Assembly: GCA_028284585.1 (NCBI GenBank)
Contig: JANQRK010000110.1
Coordinates: forward strand, 62,001 to 126,000
Origin: Chromatiales bacterium
GTDB taxonomy: Bacteria > Pseudomonadota > Gammaproteobacteria > Chromatiales > Chromatiaceae
Reading direction: 5' to 3'
Length of the DNA: 64,000 nucleotides
This document shows, piece by piece, positions 1-9,136 of the stretch. Position numbers and translations under genes: made by a program. Under the pieces are notes generated by a model. It had not been told where the DNA came from and did no database searches. It saw only the letters and a list, made by a program, of their open reading frames with translations. How positions within the stretch are numbered: the first letter of the stretch is position 1; every line of letters begins with the position of its first letter.

Positions 1-414
<414 letters not shown>

Positions 415-415
<1 letters not shown>

Positions 416-1116
416 TGGCAACACTCACGTACAGACAAAGACGCTCCGAGGTAGAACACTATTTCGACCGCACCGCTGCCGAGGCATGGTCCAAGTTGAC
501 CTCCAATGCCCCGGTCGGTCGCATTCGTCAGACGGTCCGTGCGGGCCGCGAGGAGATGCGTAACACGCTGCTGAGCTGGCTACCGGAAGACCTCAGCGGC
601 CGCCGTATCCTCGACGCCGGCTGCGGCACTGGGGTGCTGGCCGTGGAGGCAGCACAACGCGGTGCCGAGGTACTCGCCGTAGACCTTTCCCCCACCTTGA
701 TCGAACTGGCACGCGAGCGCATGCCCGATGAGCTGCGCGATGGGCGCTTGGATTTTCGCGTGGGCGATATGTGGGATCCCGAGTTCGGGCACTTTGATCA
801 TGTGGTCGCGATGGATTCGCTGATCCACTACAACGCATCCGATGCGGTGCGCATGATCGCCGGACTGGCCAGTGCCGCGAGCACCTCCGTGGTGTTCACT
901 TTCGCGCCTCGCACCCGCCTGCTCGCGATGATGCATGCCGCAGGGCGCTTTTTCCCGCGCAGCGACCGCTCCCCTTCGATCCAACCCGTGTGCGAGCATC
1001 ACTTAGAGCAATTGATGGGCAACGAGAGCGGCCTAACCATGTGGAAGCGCGGGCGCAGCTCGCGGATCAGCAGCGGCTTTTACACATCACAGGCCTATGA
1101 AGTCACGCGATTGTGA
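415..1116 (+). CDS. bchM: Mg-protoporphyrin IX O-methyltransferase BchM
   Basis: BchM transfers a methyl group from S-adenosylmethionine to the 13-propionate of Mg-protoporphyrin IX, giving the monomethyl ester. This is the step after Mg-chelatase (BchHID) in bacteriochlorophyll synthesis. The 233-residue product has the class I SAM motif LDAGCGTG at residues 66-73 and the acidic end of beta-2 (VLAVDLS) shortly after. Length is normal for the family. The ATG overlaps the bchL stop by one base, and the stop (1114-1116) overlaps the GTG start of lhaA by four bases. The order bchL-bchM-lhaA-puhA is the usual one in purple bacteria. Confidence 0.95.
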
Positions 1117-2543
1117 GACGCGCAGCGGTCAGCTTGTCGAAGGCATGGGTCGCGCTAGGACCGCGCTTCCTGCCGTTCGCCGATGCGGCGACAGATACGC
1201 TACCGCTGTCACGCCTGCTCAGACTGTCCCTGTTCCAGGTGTCGGTCGGCATGGCAATCGTGCTACTCAATGGCACCCTGAATCGCGTCATGGTGTTGGA
1301 ACTCCAGGTGCCAGCTTGGCTAGTCGCCTTGATGGTGTCTTTGCCGCTCCTATTCGCGCCGGCACGTGCGCTGATCGGTTTTCAGTCCGACAATCACCGA
1401 TCACACCTCGGCTGGCGGCGCGTCCCCTACATCTGGTTCGGGACCATGGCGCAGTTCGGTGGGCTGGCGATCATGCCCTTTGCCTTGCTCATCTTGTCTG
1501 GCGACACACACTGGCCAGCCTGGGTGGCACATTTGGGGGCTGGCCTAGCCTTCTTGTTGGTCGGGGCCGGCCTGCACACCACGCAAACGGCCGGCCTGGC
1601 GCTCGCTACCGATCTGGCCCCGAAGGAAACCCGGCCGCGTGTGGTCGCGCTGTTATACGTGATGCTGCTGGTCGGCATGGTGGTCAGCTCAGTCGCCTTT
1701 GCTCTGCTGCTCGAGGACTTCAGCCAGCTGAGGTTGATCCAAGTTATTCAGGGCGCGGCAGCCTTGACCATCGTGCTAAATCTCACCGCCCTCTGGCAAC
1801 AAGAGGCCCGCAACCCGAAGCGTACTGCACCGGATCGCGCACGGCCTTCGTTTCGCGAATCCTGGCAGGCCTATCTGCGTTGTGGCAATGCCGGCCGCCT
1901 GCTACTCGCGATCGGCCTGGGTACGGCGGGCTTCAGCATGCAGGACATCCTGCTCGAGCCTTATGGTGGGCAGATCCTCGGACTGTCGGTCAGCGCCACG
2001 ACCGGCCTCACCGCATTACTCGCCGGCGGCATGCTGGCGGCGTTCCTGTTTGCGTCGCGCTGGTTGGCCCGCGGCTGGGACCCGGTGCGTTTAGCTGGCC
2101 TAGGTGCCGTACTCGGCGTGTTCGCCTTTGCCGCCGTGCTGCTGGCGGCACCGCTCGACTCTGCATTGCTGTTTCGCATCGGCACCACACTGATCGGCGG
2201 CGGCGGCGGACTATTCGCCGTTGGGACACTCATCGCCGCTATGGATCTGGCGGACCATGTCGAGAGCGGCCTCGCCCTGGGTGCTTGGGGTGCAGTGCAA
2301 GCCACAGCGGCCGGTGTTGCGATCGCCTTGGGCGGCGCACTGCGCGATATCGTGACCACATTCGCCGAAAACGGCTATCTCGGCCCGGCACTTACCGACC
2401 CCTCAACTGGATACGGGGTCGTCTATCAATTGGAAATTATCTTGCTGTTCGCCGCGCTGGCGGCGCTAGGGCCGTTGGCTCGACGACCCGGTGAACATGA
2501 CCGGACGCCTGAAAAATTCGGGGTACCGGATTTTCCTGGGTGA
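1113..2543 (+). CDS. lhaA: LhaA/PucC-family light-harvesting complex assembly transporter-like protein
   Basis: This 476-residue protein has about twelve hydrophobic segments and belongs to the PucC/BCD branch of the major facilitator superfamily. LhaA is needed for assembly of the LH1 antenna, probably by delivering bacteriochlorophyll to or chaperoning the PufA/PufB subunits; no classical transport substrate is known. Family hallmarks seen are the N-terminal LSLFQVSVGM segment, ALIGFQSDNHRSHLGWRRVPYI between early helices, and TDLAPKETRPRVVALLYVML. It starts with GTG inside the end of bchM (GTGA overlap) and sits directly before puhA, the conserved position of lhaA. A position-based call is needed because PucC and LhaA are close paralogues. 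Confidence 0.9.
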   Translation: MRRAAVSLSKAWVALGPRFLPFADAATDTLPLSRLLRLSLFQVSVGMAIVLLNGTLNRVMVLELQVPAWLVALMVSLPLLFAPARALIGFQSDNHRSHLGWRRVPYIWFGTMAQFGGLAIMPFALLILSGDTHWPAWVAHLGAGLAFLLVGAGLHTTQTAGLALATDLAPKETRPRVVALLYVMLLVGMVVSSVAFALLLEDFSQLRLIQVIQGAAALTIVLNLTALWQQEARNPKRTAPDRARPSFRESWQAYLRCGNAGRLLLAIGLGTAGFSMQDILLEPYGGQILGLSVSATTGLTALLAGGMLAAFLFASRWLARGWDPVRLAGLGAVLGVFAFAAVLLAAPLDSALLFRIGTTLIGGGGGLFAVGTLIAAMDLADHVESGLALGAWGAVQATAAGVAIALGGALRDIVTTFAENGYLGPALTDPSTGYGVVYQLEIILLFAALAALGPLARRPGEHDRTPEKFGVPDFPG

Positions 2544-2573
2544 TCAAACCTTAAATCCGTAGGAGGACTCACA

Positions 2574-3341
2574 ATGGAAACTGGCGCAATCACAGAGTAC
2601 ATGGATGTCGCACAGATGGTGCTCTATGCCTTCTGGTTCTTTTTCGCCGGACTGATCTGGTACCTGCATCGTGAAAACAAGCGCGAAGGCTACCCGTTGC
2701 AATCGCAGCGATCGAAGCATATCCGCGTGGTCGGCTTCCCTGACATGCCACCCAAGAAGACCTTTCGAAAGCCGCATGGCCAAGGGACGAAACAAGTACC
2801 CTCGCCCGACCCTGAGCCCTACCCACTGGCTGCCGAGCCGGTGGCCGCCTGGCCAGGGGCACCCTTGGCACCGACCGGCAATCCCATGGTCGATGGCGTC
2901 GGACCTGCGTCCTATGCAATCCGGCCAGAAGTTCCCGATCTAACCCACCATGGCGAAGCCAGGATCGTCCCGATGCGGGTCGCGACCGATTTCTCTGTCG
3001 AGGAACGCGATCCCGATCCACGGGGCAAGCCAGTGTATGGCGCAGACGGCCAAGTCGGGGCTACTTGCGTCGACATATGGGTCGACCGTGGCGAACCACA
3101 GATCCGCTATCTCGAGATCGAAACCAATGGCCGTTGCACCCTACTCCCGATCAACTTCGTCCGCATGAACAAGAAAGGGGACAAGATTCGGGTCGTGTCG
3201 ATCATGTCGCACCAGTTCGCGGCGGTGCCTGGTCTGGCCAAACCTGACCAAGTGACGTTGCAGGAAGAAGACAAGATCTGTGCCTACTACGGCAGCGGCC
3301 ACTTATATGCCGAGCCCAGCCGTACCGAGTCGTTCCTATGA
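2574..3341 (+). CDS. puhA: Photosynthetic reaction centre subunit H
   Basis: PuhA caps the cytoplasmic face of the L/M heterodimer and shapes the proton path to the QB quinone. The 255-residue product begins with a short periplasmic tail and one transmembrane helix (roughly residues 12-32, VAQMVLYAFWFFFAGLIWYL), followed by the acidic/basic HRENKREGYPL turn typical of H subunits and a soluble PRC-barrel domain. A strong Shine-Dalgarno AGGAGGA (2561-2567) lies 7 nt before the ATG, the best ribosome site in the operon and in keeping with a structural protein made in bulk. The stop overlaps the puhB start (ATGA). Confidence 0.97.
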   Translation: METGAITEYMDVAQMVLYAFWFFFAGLIWYLHRENKREGYPLQSQRSKHIRVVGFPDMPPKKTFRKPHGQGTKQVPSPDPEPYPLAAEPVAAWPGAPLAPTGNPMVDGVGPASYAIRPEVPDLTHHGEARIVPMRVATDFSVEERDPDPRGKPVYGADGQVGATCVDIWVDRGEPQIRYLEIETNGRCTLLPINFVRMNKKGDKIRVVSIMSHQFAAVPGLAKPDQVTLQEEDKICAYYGSGHLYAEPSRTESFL

Positions 3342-4006
3342 ACGAGCACGAAATCGAACCCGTCAATGGGCTGCCAGAGGCCTTACCCAACGGTGAGACG
3401 ATGCTCTGGCAGGGTGCACCTGTTTGGCAGCAACTGGCGATACGGGTCTTCCATGTGCGCAAGATCGCCGTGTATTTCCTGCTGCTCATCGGTGCGCATA
3501 TCGCCTTTGGCGTTGCCGATGGGGCAACACTGTCCAAGATACTCACCGGCTCTGCCTGGCTCGCGTTGCTCGGGGCGGTGTCGATTGCAATACTCGGGAC
3601 GCTCGCCTGGTTCTATGGCAAGACCACGCTGTACACCATTACTGACCAGCGCTTGGTGATGCGCATTGGCGTAGTGCTCACAATGGCGATCAACATCCCG
3701 TGGAACAAGCTCGACGCCGCGGACCTGACGCTGCGCGGCAACATTGGCGATATCACCCTGACCTTGGCGGGAACCGAGAACATGTCCTATTGGCTGCTTT
3801 GGCCGCACGCGAAGCCATGGCATTTTTCCCGGGTCCAACCCATGCTGCGTTGCCTGGGCGACGCAGAGTACGTTGCTGCGCAACTGTCGCAAGTGTTTCA
3901 GCAACGCACTCGGGTCAATGAAGCGTCCACGTCCCGCGGTTCGTCAACGGCCGCGAACGCGGTCTACACGGGCGCCGGAACGGGCCCTTCGGCGGCCATG
4001 TCGTGA
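3338..4006 (+). CDS. puhB: Photosynthetic complex assembly protein PuhB
   Basis: PuhB is a membrane-anchored assembly factor for the reaction centre in purple bacteria. The 222-residue sequence starts with the NGLPEALPNGETMLWQGAP motif found in PuhB, has two hydrophobic segments (about residues 44-62 and 70-90), and then a PH-like domain containing YTITDQRLVMRIG. The ATG overlaps the puhA stop by four bases, so it is translationally coupled. The Ser/Thr/Ala-rich C-terminal tail after about residue 190 is not conserved in my memory of the family. Confidence 0.93.
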   Translation: MNEHEIEPVNGLPEALPNGETMLWQGAPVWQQLAIRVFHVRKIAVYFLLLIGAHIAFGVADGATLSKILTGSAWLALLGAVSIAILGTLAWFYGKTTLYTITDQRLVMRIGVVLTMAINIPWNKLDAADLTLRGNIGDITLTLAGTENMSYWLLWPHAKPWHFSRVQPMLRCLGDAEYVAAQLSQVFQQRTRVNEASTSRGSSTAANAVYTGAGTGPSAAMS

Positions 4007-4015
4007 GACAGTCGC

Positions 4016-4477
4016 ATGGGTGATCCGTATGCCGGTACGAATTCCCCACGCAAACCCCTGATCGCGCTAGGGGCACTGGTTGCATTCGCCCTGCTGGCGG
4101 TCATCGGGGCACGGGTGACTGGATACACCCCGCCCGAGCCCGAGCGTGGCGAAGTGATTGCTAGCCGCGACCTGCGCTTTGTCGACCAACCGGATGGGGC
4201 GGTCCATGTCATCGATGCCACCAGCGATCGGCTGGTGGCGTCACTGGCACCGGGCAGTGACAACTTCATCCGCGGGGTGCTGCGCAGCATGGCCCGCGAA
4301 CGCCGCAGTCATTCGCTCGGCATGCAACTACCGTTTCGCATCACCCAGCATTCGGGGGGACTGCTCACGCTTGAGGATACGGCCACCGGTCAACGCATCG
4401 ATATCCAGGCGTTCGGCCCCACCCAAGTGGATTCCTTTGCCCGACTGCTCGATATCCCTCAGGCCAACGGCTCATGA
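4016..4477 (+). CDS. puhC: Photosynthetic complex assembly protein PuhC
   Basis: PuhC supports assembly or organisation of the RC-LH1 core. The 153-residue product has one N-terminal transmembrane segment (about residues 16-36) and a soluble domain with the family's RDLRF...DG.V.V and FIRGVLRSMARERR elements. The latter sits in the conserved core of PuhC. It follows puhB by 9 bp. The gene is part of the bchLM-lhaA-puhABC-E operon. Confidence 0.92.
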   Translation: MGDPYAGTNSPRKPLIALGALVAFALLAVIGARVTGYTPPEPERGEVIASRDLRFVDQPDGAVHVIDATSDRLVASLAPGSDNFIRGVLRSMARERRSHSLGMQLPFRITQHSGGLLTLEDTATGQRIDIQAFGPTQVDSFARLLDIPQANGS

Positions 4478-4556
4478 CCAGGCGAACACAACCCGCATGC
4501 CGTACGACCGGGCCTGTTGCTGGACATTCGACGCGGGCGAACACTGAATCGCACCT

Positions 4557-5405
4557 ATGACCCATTACCTGCTCCCGTTTTTTTTCGCCTTGCTAGCCTG
4601 GTGGTTCAGCACAGGCCTCGTTTTGTACCTCAATCACCTGCGCGCAAACACCTATCGCTGGAGCATGTTGGCCTCCAGTATTGTGTTGATCGCTTGCCTG
4701 GTCGGCTTGCAGATGGGTAGAAACGACACCACCCAGCTAGGGGCACTGCTCGCGTTTACGCAGGCCTTATTGGTCTGGGCATGGCTGGAGATGAGCTACT
4801 TCATGGGCTTTATCACCGGCCCACGAAAACTCGGCTGCCCACCCGGGACAATGGGTTGGCGCCGATTCCGATTGGCCCTCAAAACCAGCCTGCACCACGA
4901 GGCGGCCGTCGTACTGCTGGGTATTTTATTGATCGTGACCACTTGGGGTGCGCCGAACCAAGTCGGAACTTGGACATTCGTAACACTGTGGCTAATGCGC
5001 TGGAGTTCGAAGCTCAATCTCTTTTGGGGCGTACCCCATGTGAATGAGCATTGGTTTCCTATGCATCTGCGCTATCTGACCACCTATATGCGGCGGCGCC
5101 CGATGAACCTATTCTTCCCGCTTGCGGTCAGCGTTTCGACGGCGCTGATGGTGGTGCTGGTGCTGCTCGCCATTGCCTCCGCCGACCTGTTCTCGCAAAC
5201 CGGCTATGTGCTGATCGCCACCCTGCTGGCGCTAGGTGTGCTTGAACACTGGTTTATGGTCCTGCCGCTGCACGATTCCGCGCTCTGGAACTGGGCGTTG
5301 CGGCTGGCCACCAAGAGTGCTTCGAAGCAGCGTCCAGAAGCTCGCAAATCCTGCGACGCCACCGAAAAGCAGCCGACCAGATCGCCGATCACCAACCCCA
5401 CCTAA
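4557..5405 (+). CDS. puhE: PuhE, putative photosynthetic complex assembly protein 2 (DUF3623)
   Basis: This 282-residue polytopic membrane protein has about seven hydrophobic segments. The motifs SYFMGFITGPRK and LFWGVPHVNEHWFP are typical of PuhE, a modulator of bacteriochlorophyll and photosynthetic complex production. It lies 79 bp after puhC. In many aerobic anoxygenic phototrophs acsF (oxygen-dependent cyclase) follows in this neighbourhood; here the operon simply ends. The charged C-terminal tail after residue 255 looks unconserved. Confidence 0.92.
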   Translation: MTHYLLPFFFALLAWWFSTGLVLYLNHLRANTYRWSMLASSIVLIACLVGLQMGRNDTTQLGALLAFTQALLVWAWLEMSYFMGFITGPRKLGCPPGTMGWRRFRLALKTSLHHEAAVVLLGILLIVTTWGAPNQVGTWTFVTLWLMRWSSKLNLFWGVPHVNEHWFPMHLRYLTTYMRRRPMNLFFPLAVSVSTALMVVLVLLAIASADLFSQTGYVLIATLLALGVLEHWFMVLPLHDSALWNWALRLATKSASKQRPEARKSCDATEKQPTRSPITNPT

Positions 5406-5709
5406 AGCAGGGGTCAATGCCTGCAAGACCCTCTCGGCCGGCCACGTCGCGGGCTCGACAATGGGCTTTTGCTAGACCTATGTCAAACACCGCTGCTGGG
5501 CAACCGGTACAATTTCGGACAGTCACAAATTGACGTAAACTTATGCTGACAATGTGCTAACTTTCTCACTACTGGCGCTCACGCTTCGAGTGCCCTACCG
5601 ATCGAGATCATGGTCATCGCTTTGCAGCTCAGGGGCAATTTCGACTGCCGCTGATTAAGTGAGACGTAGGTTCGGGTGTACGGTTGGGTATCTGGTCCAG
5701 TGACGCTGG
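5406..5709 (+). other. Gene-free intergenic region between puhE and the HemN-like leader
   Basis: No coding sequence with a credible ribosome site was found in this stretch. It contains one imperfect TGT-N12-ACT match (5553-5570) to the CrtJ/PpsR-type palindrome, standing alone and so weakly supported. No clear rho-independent terminator for the puh operon was recognised. Confidence 0.4.
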
Positions 5710-5806
5710 TTTCGGGAGGATTGCAATGCACTATGCGCAGTCCGGGTGGGCGCGTGCCGAGAGCAACGCTAGCCTAACCTCCCGAAAACAATGCACGGCT
5801 CGGTGA
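5710..5806 (+). promoter_or_regulatory. Structured leader with 26-codon ORF upstream of the HemN-like gene
   Basis: A very good Shine-Dalgarno, GGGAGGA (5714-5720), precedes an ATG at 5726 that opens a 26-codon ORF ending TGA at 5804-5806. The ten bases TTTCGGGAGG (5710-5719), which contain this ribosome site, are perfectly complementary to CCTCCCGAAA (5778-5787) near the end of the small ORF. In RNA this would form a long hairpin that hides the ribosome site. This suggests a leader peptide or translational switch controlling the downstream gene at 5946. The function is inferred; no known riboswitch class was recognised. Confidence 0.45.
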
Positions 5807-5945
5807 AAGCAAGGCGAAAACAATGTAAAAGGCCTTGCGAGATTCTCGTCGTGATAAGGACCAACCTCCGGACGGTTAATCTGTGCTGCAAACGTCCGGC
5901 AATCCGCTGTCCGCGCAATCGGGCAGTAAGGGGGAGCACCCAATC

Positions 5946-7277
5946 ATGGTTTCCAGCGCCCAGCTTGATATCCCTCAAGCCATAATATGCCGTTACAATA
6001 AAATCGCGGCCGCAAAGACGCTAGACCCAGTTTTTTCGCCGTCCAACGGCGTCGACTCCAAGGCCTTCGCACACGCGCTGGCTCAGCCCGATGATGATAG
6101 TCTTGGTGCGCCAGTGGGCGTGTATGTACATCTGCCTTTTTGTCCGGTTCGCTGCCTAGACTGTGACAACAACACCTCGATCGCCCATGACCCTGCCGCG
6201 ATTGACCGATACCTCGACAATTTAGAGCGTGAAGTAGCGCTGACAGTCGACACCACGGGTAGCGGTCGCAGGCTTCAGCAATTGCACCTCGGCGGCGGCT
6301 CACCCAATTACTTGAGCGACCGACAGCTGGTGCGTCTGATGTCGATCTTGGATCGACATTTCAAGATCGATGCCGATACCGAGACATCGCTCGATGCGAA
6401 TCCTAATAACGCATCACTGTCGCAACTCGCCCTCCTGCATGGGCTGGGTTTCCGAAGCATCTCGTTCAGTGTGCACGACCTAGACCCAGGCGTTCAGCTT
6501 GCCATAGGGCGCCTGAACTCTTTGGATAAAATACGCGATGTCTTCGACAGTGCGCGCGAGGTGGGATTCGACACAGTCTCTACTGACATTGTTTACGGCC
6601 TACCACGCCAGAATGCGCGCAGCATCGAGCGCACCATGCGTAACCTGCTCGATTTGTCACCCAGCAGAATTTCGTGTTTCGCCTTTACTCGTGCAACCAA
6701 TGAGCGGACACATCAGCGGGCCATCGATCCCAAAGATATGCCGTCACTGGCCGATAAGATGGCCCTCTTCAACAGCATCGTGCAGGGACTTAGCTCGGAC
6801 TACGTCTGGATCGGCTTAGACAGCTTCGCCAAACCTGGAGACCCGCTCTCGGAAGCGCAAGCGCAGCACCGCCTCAGGAAGAACTGGTTGGGATACACCC
6901 AGTTACCCCCAAGCGACCTGCACGGTTTCGGCACCAATGCCATCAGTGACCTCAGAGGCTATTGTGTGCAAAACCATCTTCAGATCGGGCCTTGGCAATC
7001 TGCGGTTGCCCAAGGTCAGTTCCCTATCCGTGGCGGTGTGAAGCTCTCCGGAAAAGACCGCCAGCGGCGTGATGCGATTACTGAATTGATGTGCAACATG
7101 GAGCTGCACGACTACGCTGCGCTCTTCGATAACGATGACCAGCAACCGAGCACTTGGACCGATTATGCCCGTGACGGGCTGCTTGCGATAACCGGCGAGC
7201 GCATGACCATCACAACCCATGGGCGCTACATGCTGCATGAGATCTTGAATACATCATCGCCCGCGCATATTTTCTAA
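5946..7277 (+). CDS. HemN-like radical SAM protein, diverged from coproporphyrinogen III dehydrogenase
   Basis: HemN decarboxylates coproporphyrinogen III anaerobically. This 443-residue protein aligns with HemN throughout: GGGS (residues 116-119), SISFSVHDLDP, DIVYGLPRQ, WIGLDSFA, and a C-terminal HemN domain with HGFGTNAIS. Key sites differ. The cluster motif CxxxCxxCxC is CxxxCxxCDN here (C66, C70, C73, then N75), the RYTSYPT element of HemN's N-terminus is missing, and the acidic IEVDP segment reads LDANP. It may be a paralogue with another role (for example a HemW-like haem chaperone) rather than a working HemN. The ATG at 5946 is preferred because GGGGAG lies 8-9 nt upstream; a GTG at 5883 would add 21 unconserved residues. 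Confidence 0.8.
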   Translation: MVSSAQLDIPQAIICRYNKIAAAKTLDPVFSPSNGVDSKAFAHALAQPDDDSLGAPVGVYVHLPFCPVRCLDCDNNTSIAHDPAAIDRYLDNLEREVALTVDTTGSGRRLQQLHLGGGSPNYLSDRQLVRLMSILDRHFKIDADTETSLDANPNNASLSQLALLHGLGFRSISFSVHDLDPGVQLAIGRLNSLDKIRDVFDSAREVGFDTVSTDIVYGLPRQNARSIERTMRNLLDLSPSRISCFAFTRATNERTHQRAIDPKDMPSLADKMALFNSIVQGLSSDYVWIGLDSFAKPGDPLSEAQAQHRLRKNWLGYTQLPPSDLHGFGTNAISDLRGYCVQNHLQIGPWQSAVAQGQFPIRGGVKLSGKDRQRRDAITELMCNMELHDYAALFDNDDQQPSTWTDYARDGLLAITGERMTITTHGRYMLHEILNTSSPAHIF

Positions 7278-7946
7278 CGCGTCGATTTAAGCGGGAAGTT
7301 CGAACAGGTGGATTTGCCGTTCGAGATTGCACCCGAAGTGTCCGTATCAACGAACTTTGGTTTTCGTGATGCATTTTCAGATACCAAGCCCCTAGAGCCC
7401 TCTTAAACCACAGCGGCCACCAGCGTACCGGCCGCTGTGGTTGTGGCGTTGCGCCATATCCATCATCGCGCAGATCGGCGCGCTGGCTCCGCACCGAAAC
7501 CTCATGAGGGGCTATCCCGAATAGGTCACCAGCGTCCCGAGAACCGGCGGAATTCGCAGCCGCCGTGGCGCCGACCAGATGCGTTTGGACACCGCCCTGG
7601 AGCGAAAACCATAGCCGTCGCTATTGCGCGAGTGAAGGGCAAATACAAGCGCGACTGCACAAGTGAGGGTTCCGATAGATTGGGTGCGGGGAACAAACTG
7701 TCCCTGCAAGAATACGCCCCAAATAAGGCTTTCGTCGCCTCTTTGGCTACCCGGTCACGTCCTGTTCACGATCGACTGGTGCAACATACAAGCCTTGCGT
7801 AGTTCGGCTCGCGACATAGTCGGGCTAGACACTAGGAGAGGTATATCACTTTGTTTGCCCCCCTGGCCTACCGCGCAAACCTGGGCAAACCAGTGCGGCT
7901 TGATCGCTCAGGGAGTACATGCCTTCGCTCAGGTCACGACGACAGA
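7278..7946. other. Non-coding gap between convergent HemN-like gene and idi
   Basis: About 670 bases lie between the two converging genes. Apart from the hairpin at 7406-7442 I see no supported feature. Open frames here have no ribosome sites, no recognisable motifs and no clear family resemblance. Confidence 0.5.
7406..7442 (+). terminator. Strong inverted repeat after the HemN-like gene
   Basis: AACCACAGCGGCC (7406-7418) and GGCCGCTGTGGTT (7430-7442) form a perfect 13-bp stem with an 11-base loop, about 130 bases after the HemN-like stop codon. The flanking T-run is poor, so it may be a bidirectional or weak intrinsic terminator, or only an RNA-stabilising hairpin. Confidence 0.5.
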
Positions 7947-8525
7947 CTAGGAAACCAAGCGCAATACGTTAGCGAGCTTATCTGTGCGCAGGCGTGACCA
8001 CTCCTGCAAAAACCACGGCGTGAACTCCTCGGGTGCATCACGAACCCAATCATCCAACTCGCCGCACGCTATCCACTGACAGGCCGCGATTTCGTTCGGG
8101 TTTGCTTCGATATGATGCTCGCCATCAAGGCGACCGATAAAGACTGCGCACAGCTCTCGCTCGCTACCTTGCTCACCGAAAGCCGCGGCGTACTGAAACT
8201 GATACAAGTATTCGAGATCGGCTTCAACACCGAGCTCTTCTTTCAGCCGACGATGGGCCGCTGCAGTATAGCTTTCACCCTTTCGTGGATGACTGCAGCA
8301 ACTATTGGTCCAATAGGAGGGCCAAAGGGGCTTCTGCACACTCCGCTGATGCAACAGCACCTTGCCACTCGGGGCAAACAGAAAAATTGAAAAGGCACGG
8401 TGCAGCAGGCCATCGCCCGAATGCGCATTCAGCTTACTTTCGTAACCCGTTACATTATCTGCCTCGTCAACCAGGATCAGCAATTCGTCATCAAACGAGA
8501 CCTGTCGCGCGCTGCTTGCGTCCAT
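7947..8525 (-). CDS. idi: Isopentenyl-diphosphate delta-isomerase, type 1
   Basis: Idi interconverts isopentenyl and dimethylallyl diphosphate, supplying the precursors used by CrtE for carotenoids and by BchG for the phytyl tail. The 192-residue Nudix-fold product shows the expected TNSCCSHPRKGE (active-site Cys and His) and RRLKEELG (Nudix-like helix) motifs, and an HRAFSIFLF strand. The start at 8525 is chosen because AAGGAG lies 8 nt upstream; a longer frame from 8561 has no such site. It is the last gene on the minus strand after pufA, separated by a terminator, so it probably has its own promoter. Idi is common in purple bacterial photosynthesis clusters. Confidence 0.93.
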   Translation of the reverse strand: MDASSARQVSFDDELLILVDEADNVTGYESKLNAHSGDGLLHRAFSIFLFAPSGKVLLHQRSVQKPLWPSYWTNSCCSHPRKGESYTAAAHRRLKEELGVEADLEYLYQFQYAAAFGEQGSERELCAVFIGRLDGEHHIEANPNEIAACQWIACGELDDWVRDAPEEFTPWFLQEWSRLRTDKLANVLRLVS

Positions 8526-8624
8526 CACTTTCTCCTTTGAGCCGAACTGCTGCAAAATCAATCACCGTCGTGTAGCGTCGACCGGCCCCTCAAAGGGACC
8601 AAATCGAGATAACGAAACGTCAGG

Positions 8625-8684
8625 AAAAAGAGGTGGCGGATAGTCACCAAAGCTGGGCTTCGATCAATAGTGTTCCGCCACCTC
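8625..8684 (-). terminator. Rho-independent terminator of the puf operon
   Basis: On the minus strand an 11-bp perfect stem, GAGGTGGCGGA (8684-8674) with its complement (8640-8630), encloses a 33-base loop with a smaller internal AAGC/GCTT stem. It is followed at once by TTTTT (8629-8625). It begins 22 bases after the pufA stop and separates the puf operon from idi. Confidence 0.8.
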
Positions 8685-8706
8685 CGTAGGGCAACCGACG
8701 AGTTGG

Positions 8707-8898
8707 CTAACTCCTCGCCGGTGGCAGGGGTGCCATCTGAGCTGCTGCGGGCGCAGCCCCTGCAGATGAACTCTCCACCCAATTGAAGCGATCGGTGCTC
8801 AAAAGAATGAAGTGGATTAGCAACGCCAAGACGGCAAGGAAAGCGAACAACGCTACCAGTGTGCGCCTCGGATCAAAGATCATCCAGAGTCTATGCAT
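8707..8898 (-). CDS. pufA: LH1 antenna alpha subunit
   Basis: The 63-residue polypeptide has the standard LH1 alpha layout: an N-terminal amphipathic piece with LWMIFDPRR, one transmembrane helix with the bacteriochlorophyll-ligating histidine in [15 protein letters not shown], and a Pro/Ala-rich C-terminal tail. It binds one bacteriochlorophyll and pairs with PufB to form the ring around the reaction centre. GGGAGA lies 8 nt before the ATG. It is the last gene of the puf operon, after pufB and before the terminator at 8625-8684. No second pufA was found before pufL, where it is usually located. Confidence 0.93.
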   Translation of the reverse strand: MHRLWMIFDPRRTLVALFAFLAVLALLIHFILLSTDRFNWVESSSAGAAPAAAQMAPLPPARS

Positions 8899-8992
8899 TT
8901 TTAAATCTCCCGATATACATTACTCGCGCAGCGACGCCGCAATTCTCGGGTCCGCTACGACCAAGGTTGATTGACAAATAAGTATTGCCTTT

Positions 8993-9136
8993 TTATTGCC
9001 CCCACGGCCTCCAGCCCCAAGCCAGCATGTGGGCAACAATGGCAACAACTAGGAATCCCATAAAGCTCTTAGTGAAGATTCCGTGGAACTCGTGCGCTTC
9101 CTCCTCAGAAAGCCCAGTGAGATTACCGTCACTCAT
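8993..9136 (-). CDS. pufB: LH1 antenna beta subunit
   Basis: This 47-codon gene was found by reading the minus strand between pufC and pufA. The product carries [13 protein letters not shown] followed by a single transmembrane helix ending [14 protein letters not shown]; the AH(M/L)LAW histidine ligates bacteriochlorophyll and the first histidine (EFH) is the second conserved one of LH1 beta. AGAGGAAA lies about 7 nt before the ATG. It precedes pufA by 94 bases, the usual B-A order. The intergenic gap to pufC (9137-9362) has no gene. Confidence 0.93.
   Translation of the reverse strand: MSDGNLTGLSEEEAHEFHGIFTKSFMGFLVVAIVAHMLAWGWRPWGQ

Noticed and set aside
5553-5570. Single TGT-N12-ACT after puhE
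   Set aside because: One imperfect site without a partner at 7-8 bp; too weak to call.
7437-7802. 121-codon plus-strand frame between the HemN-like gene and idi
   Set aside because: No ribosome site, no known motif, and its start overlaps the hairpin at 7406-7442.
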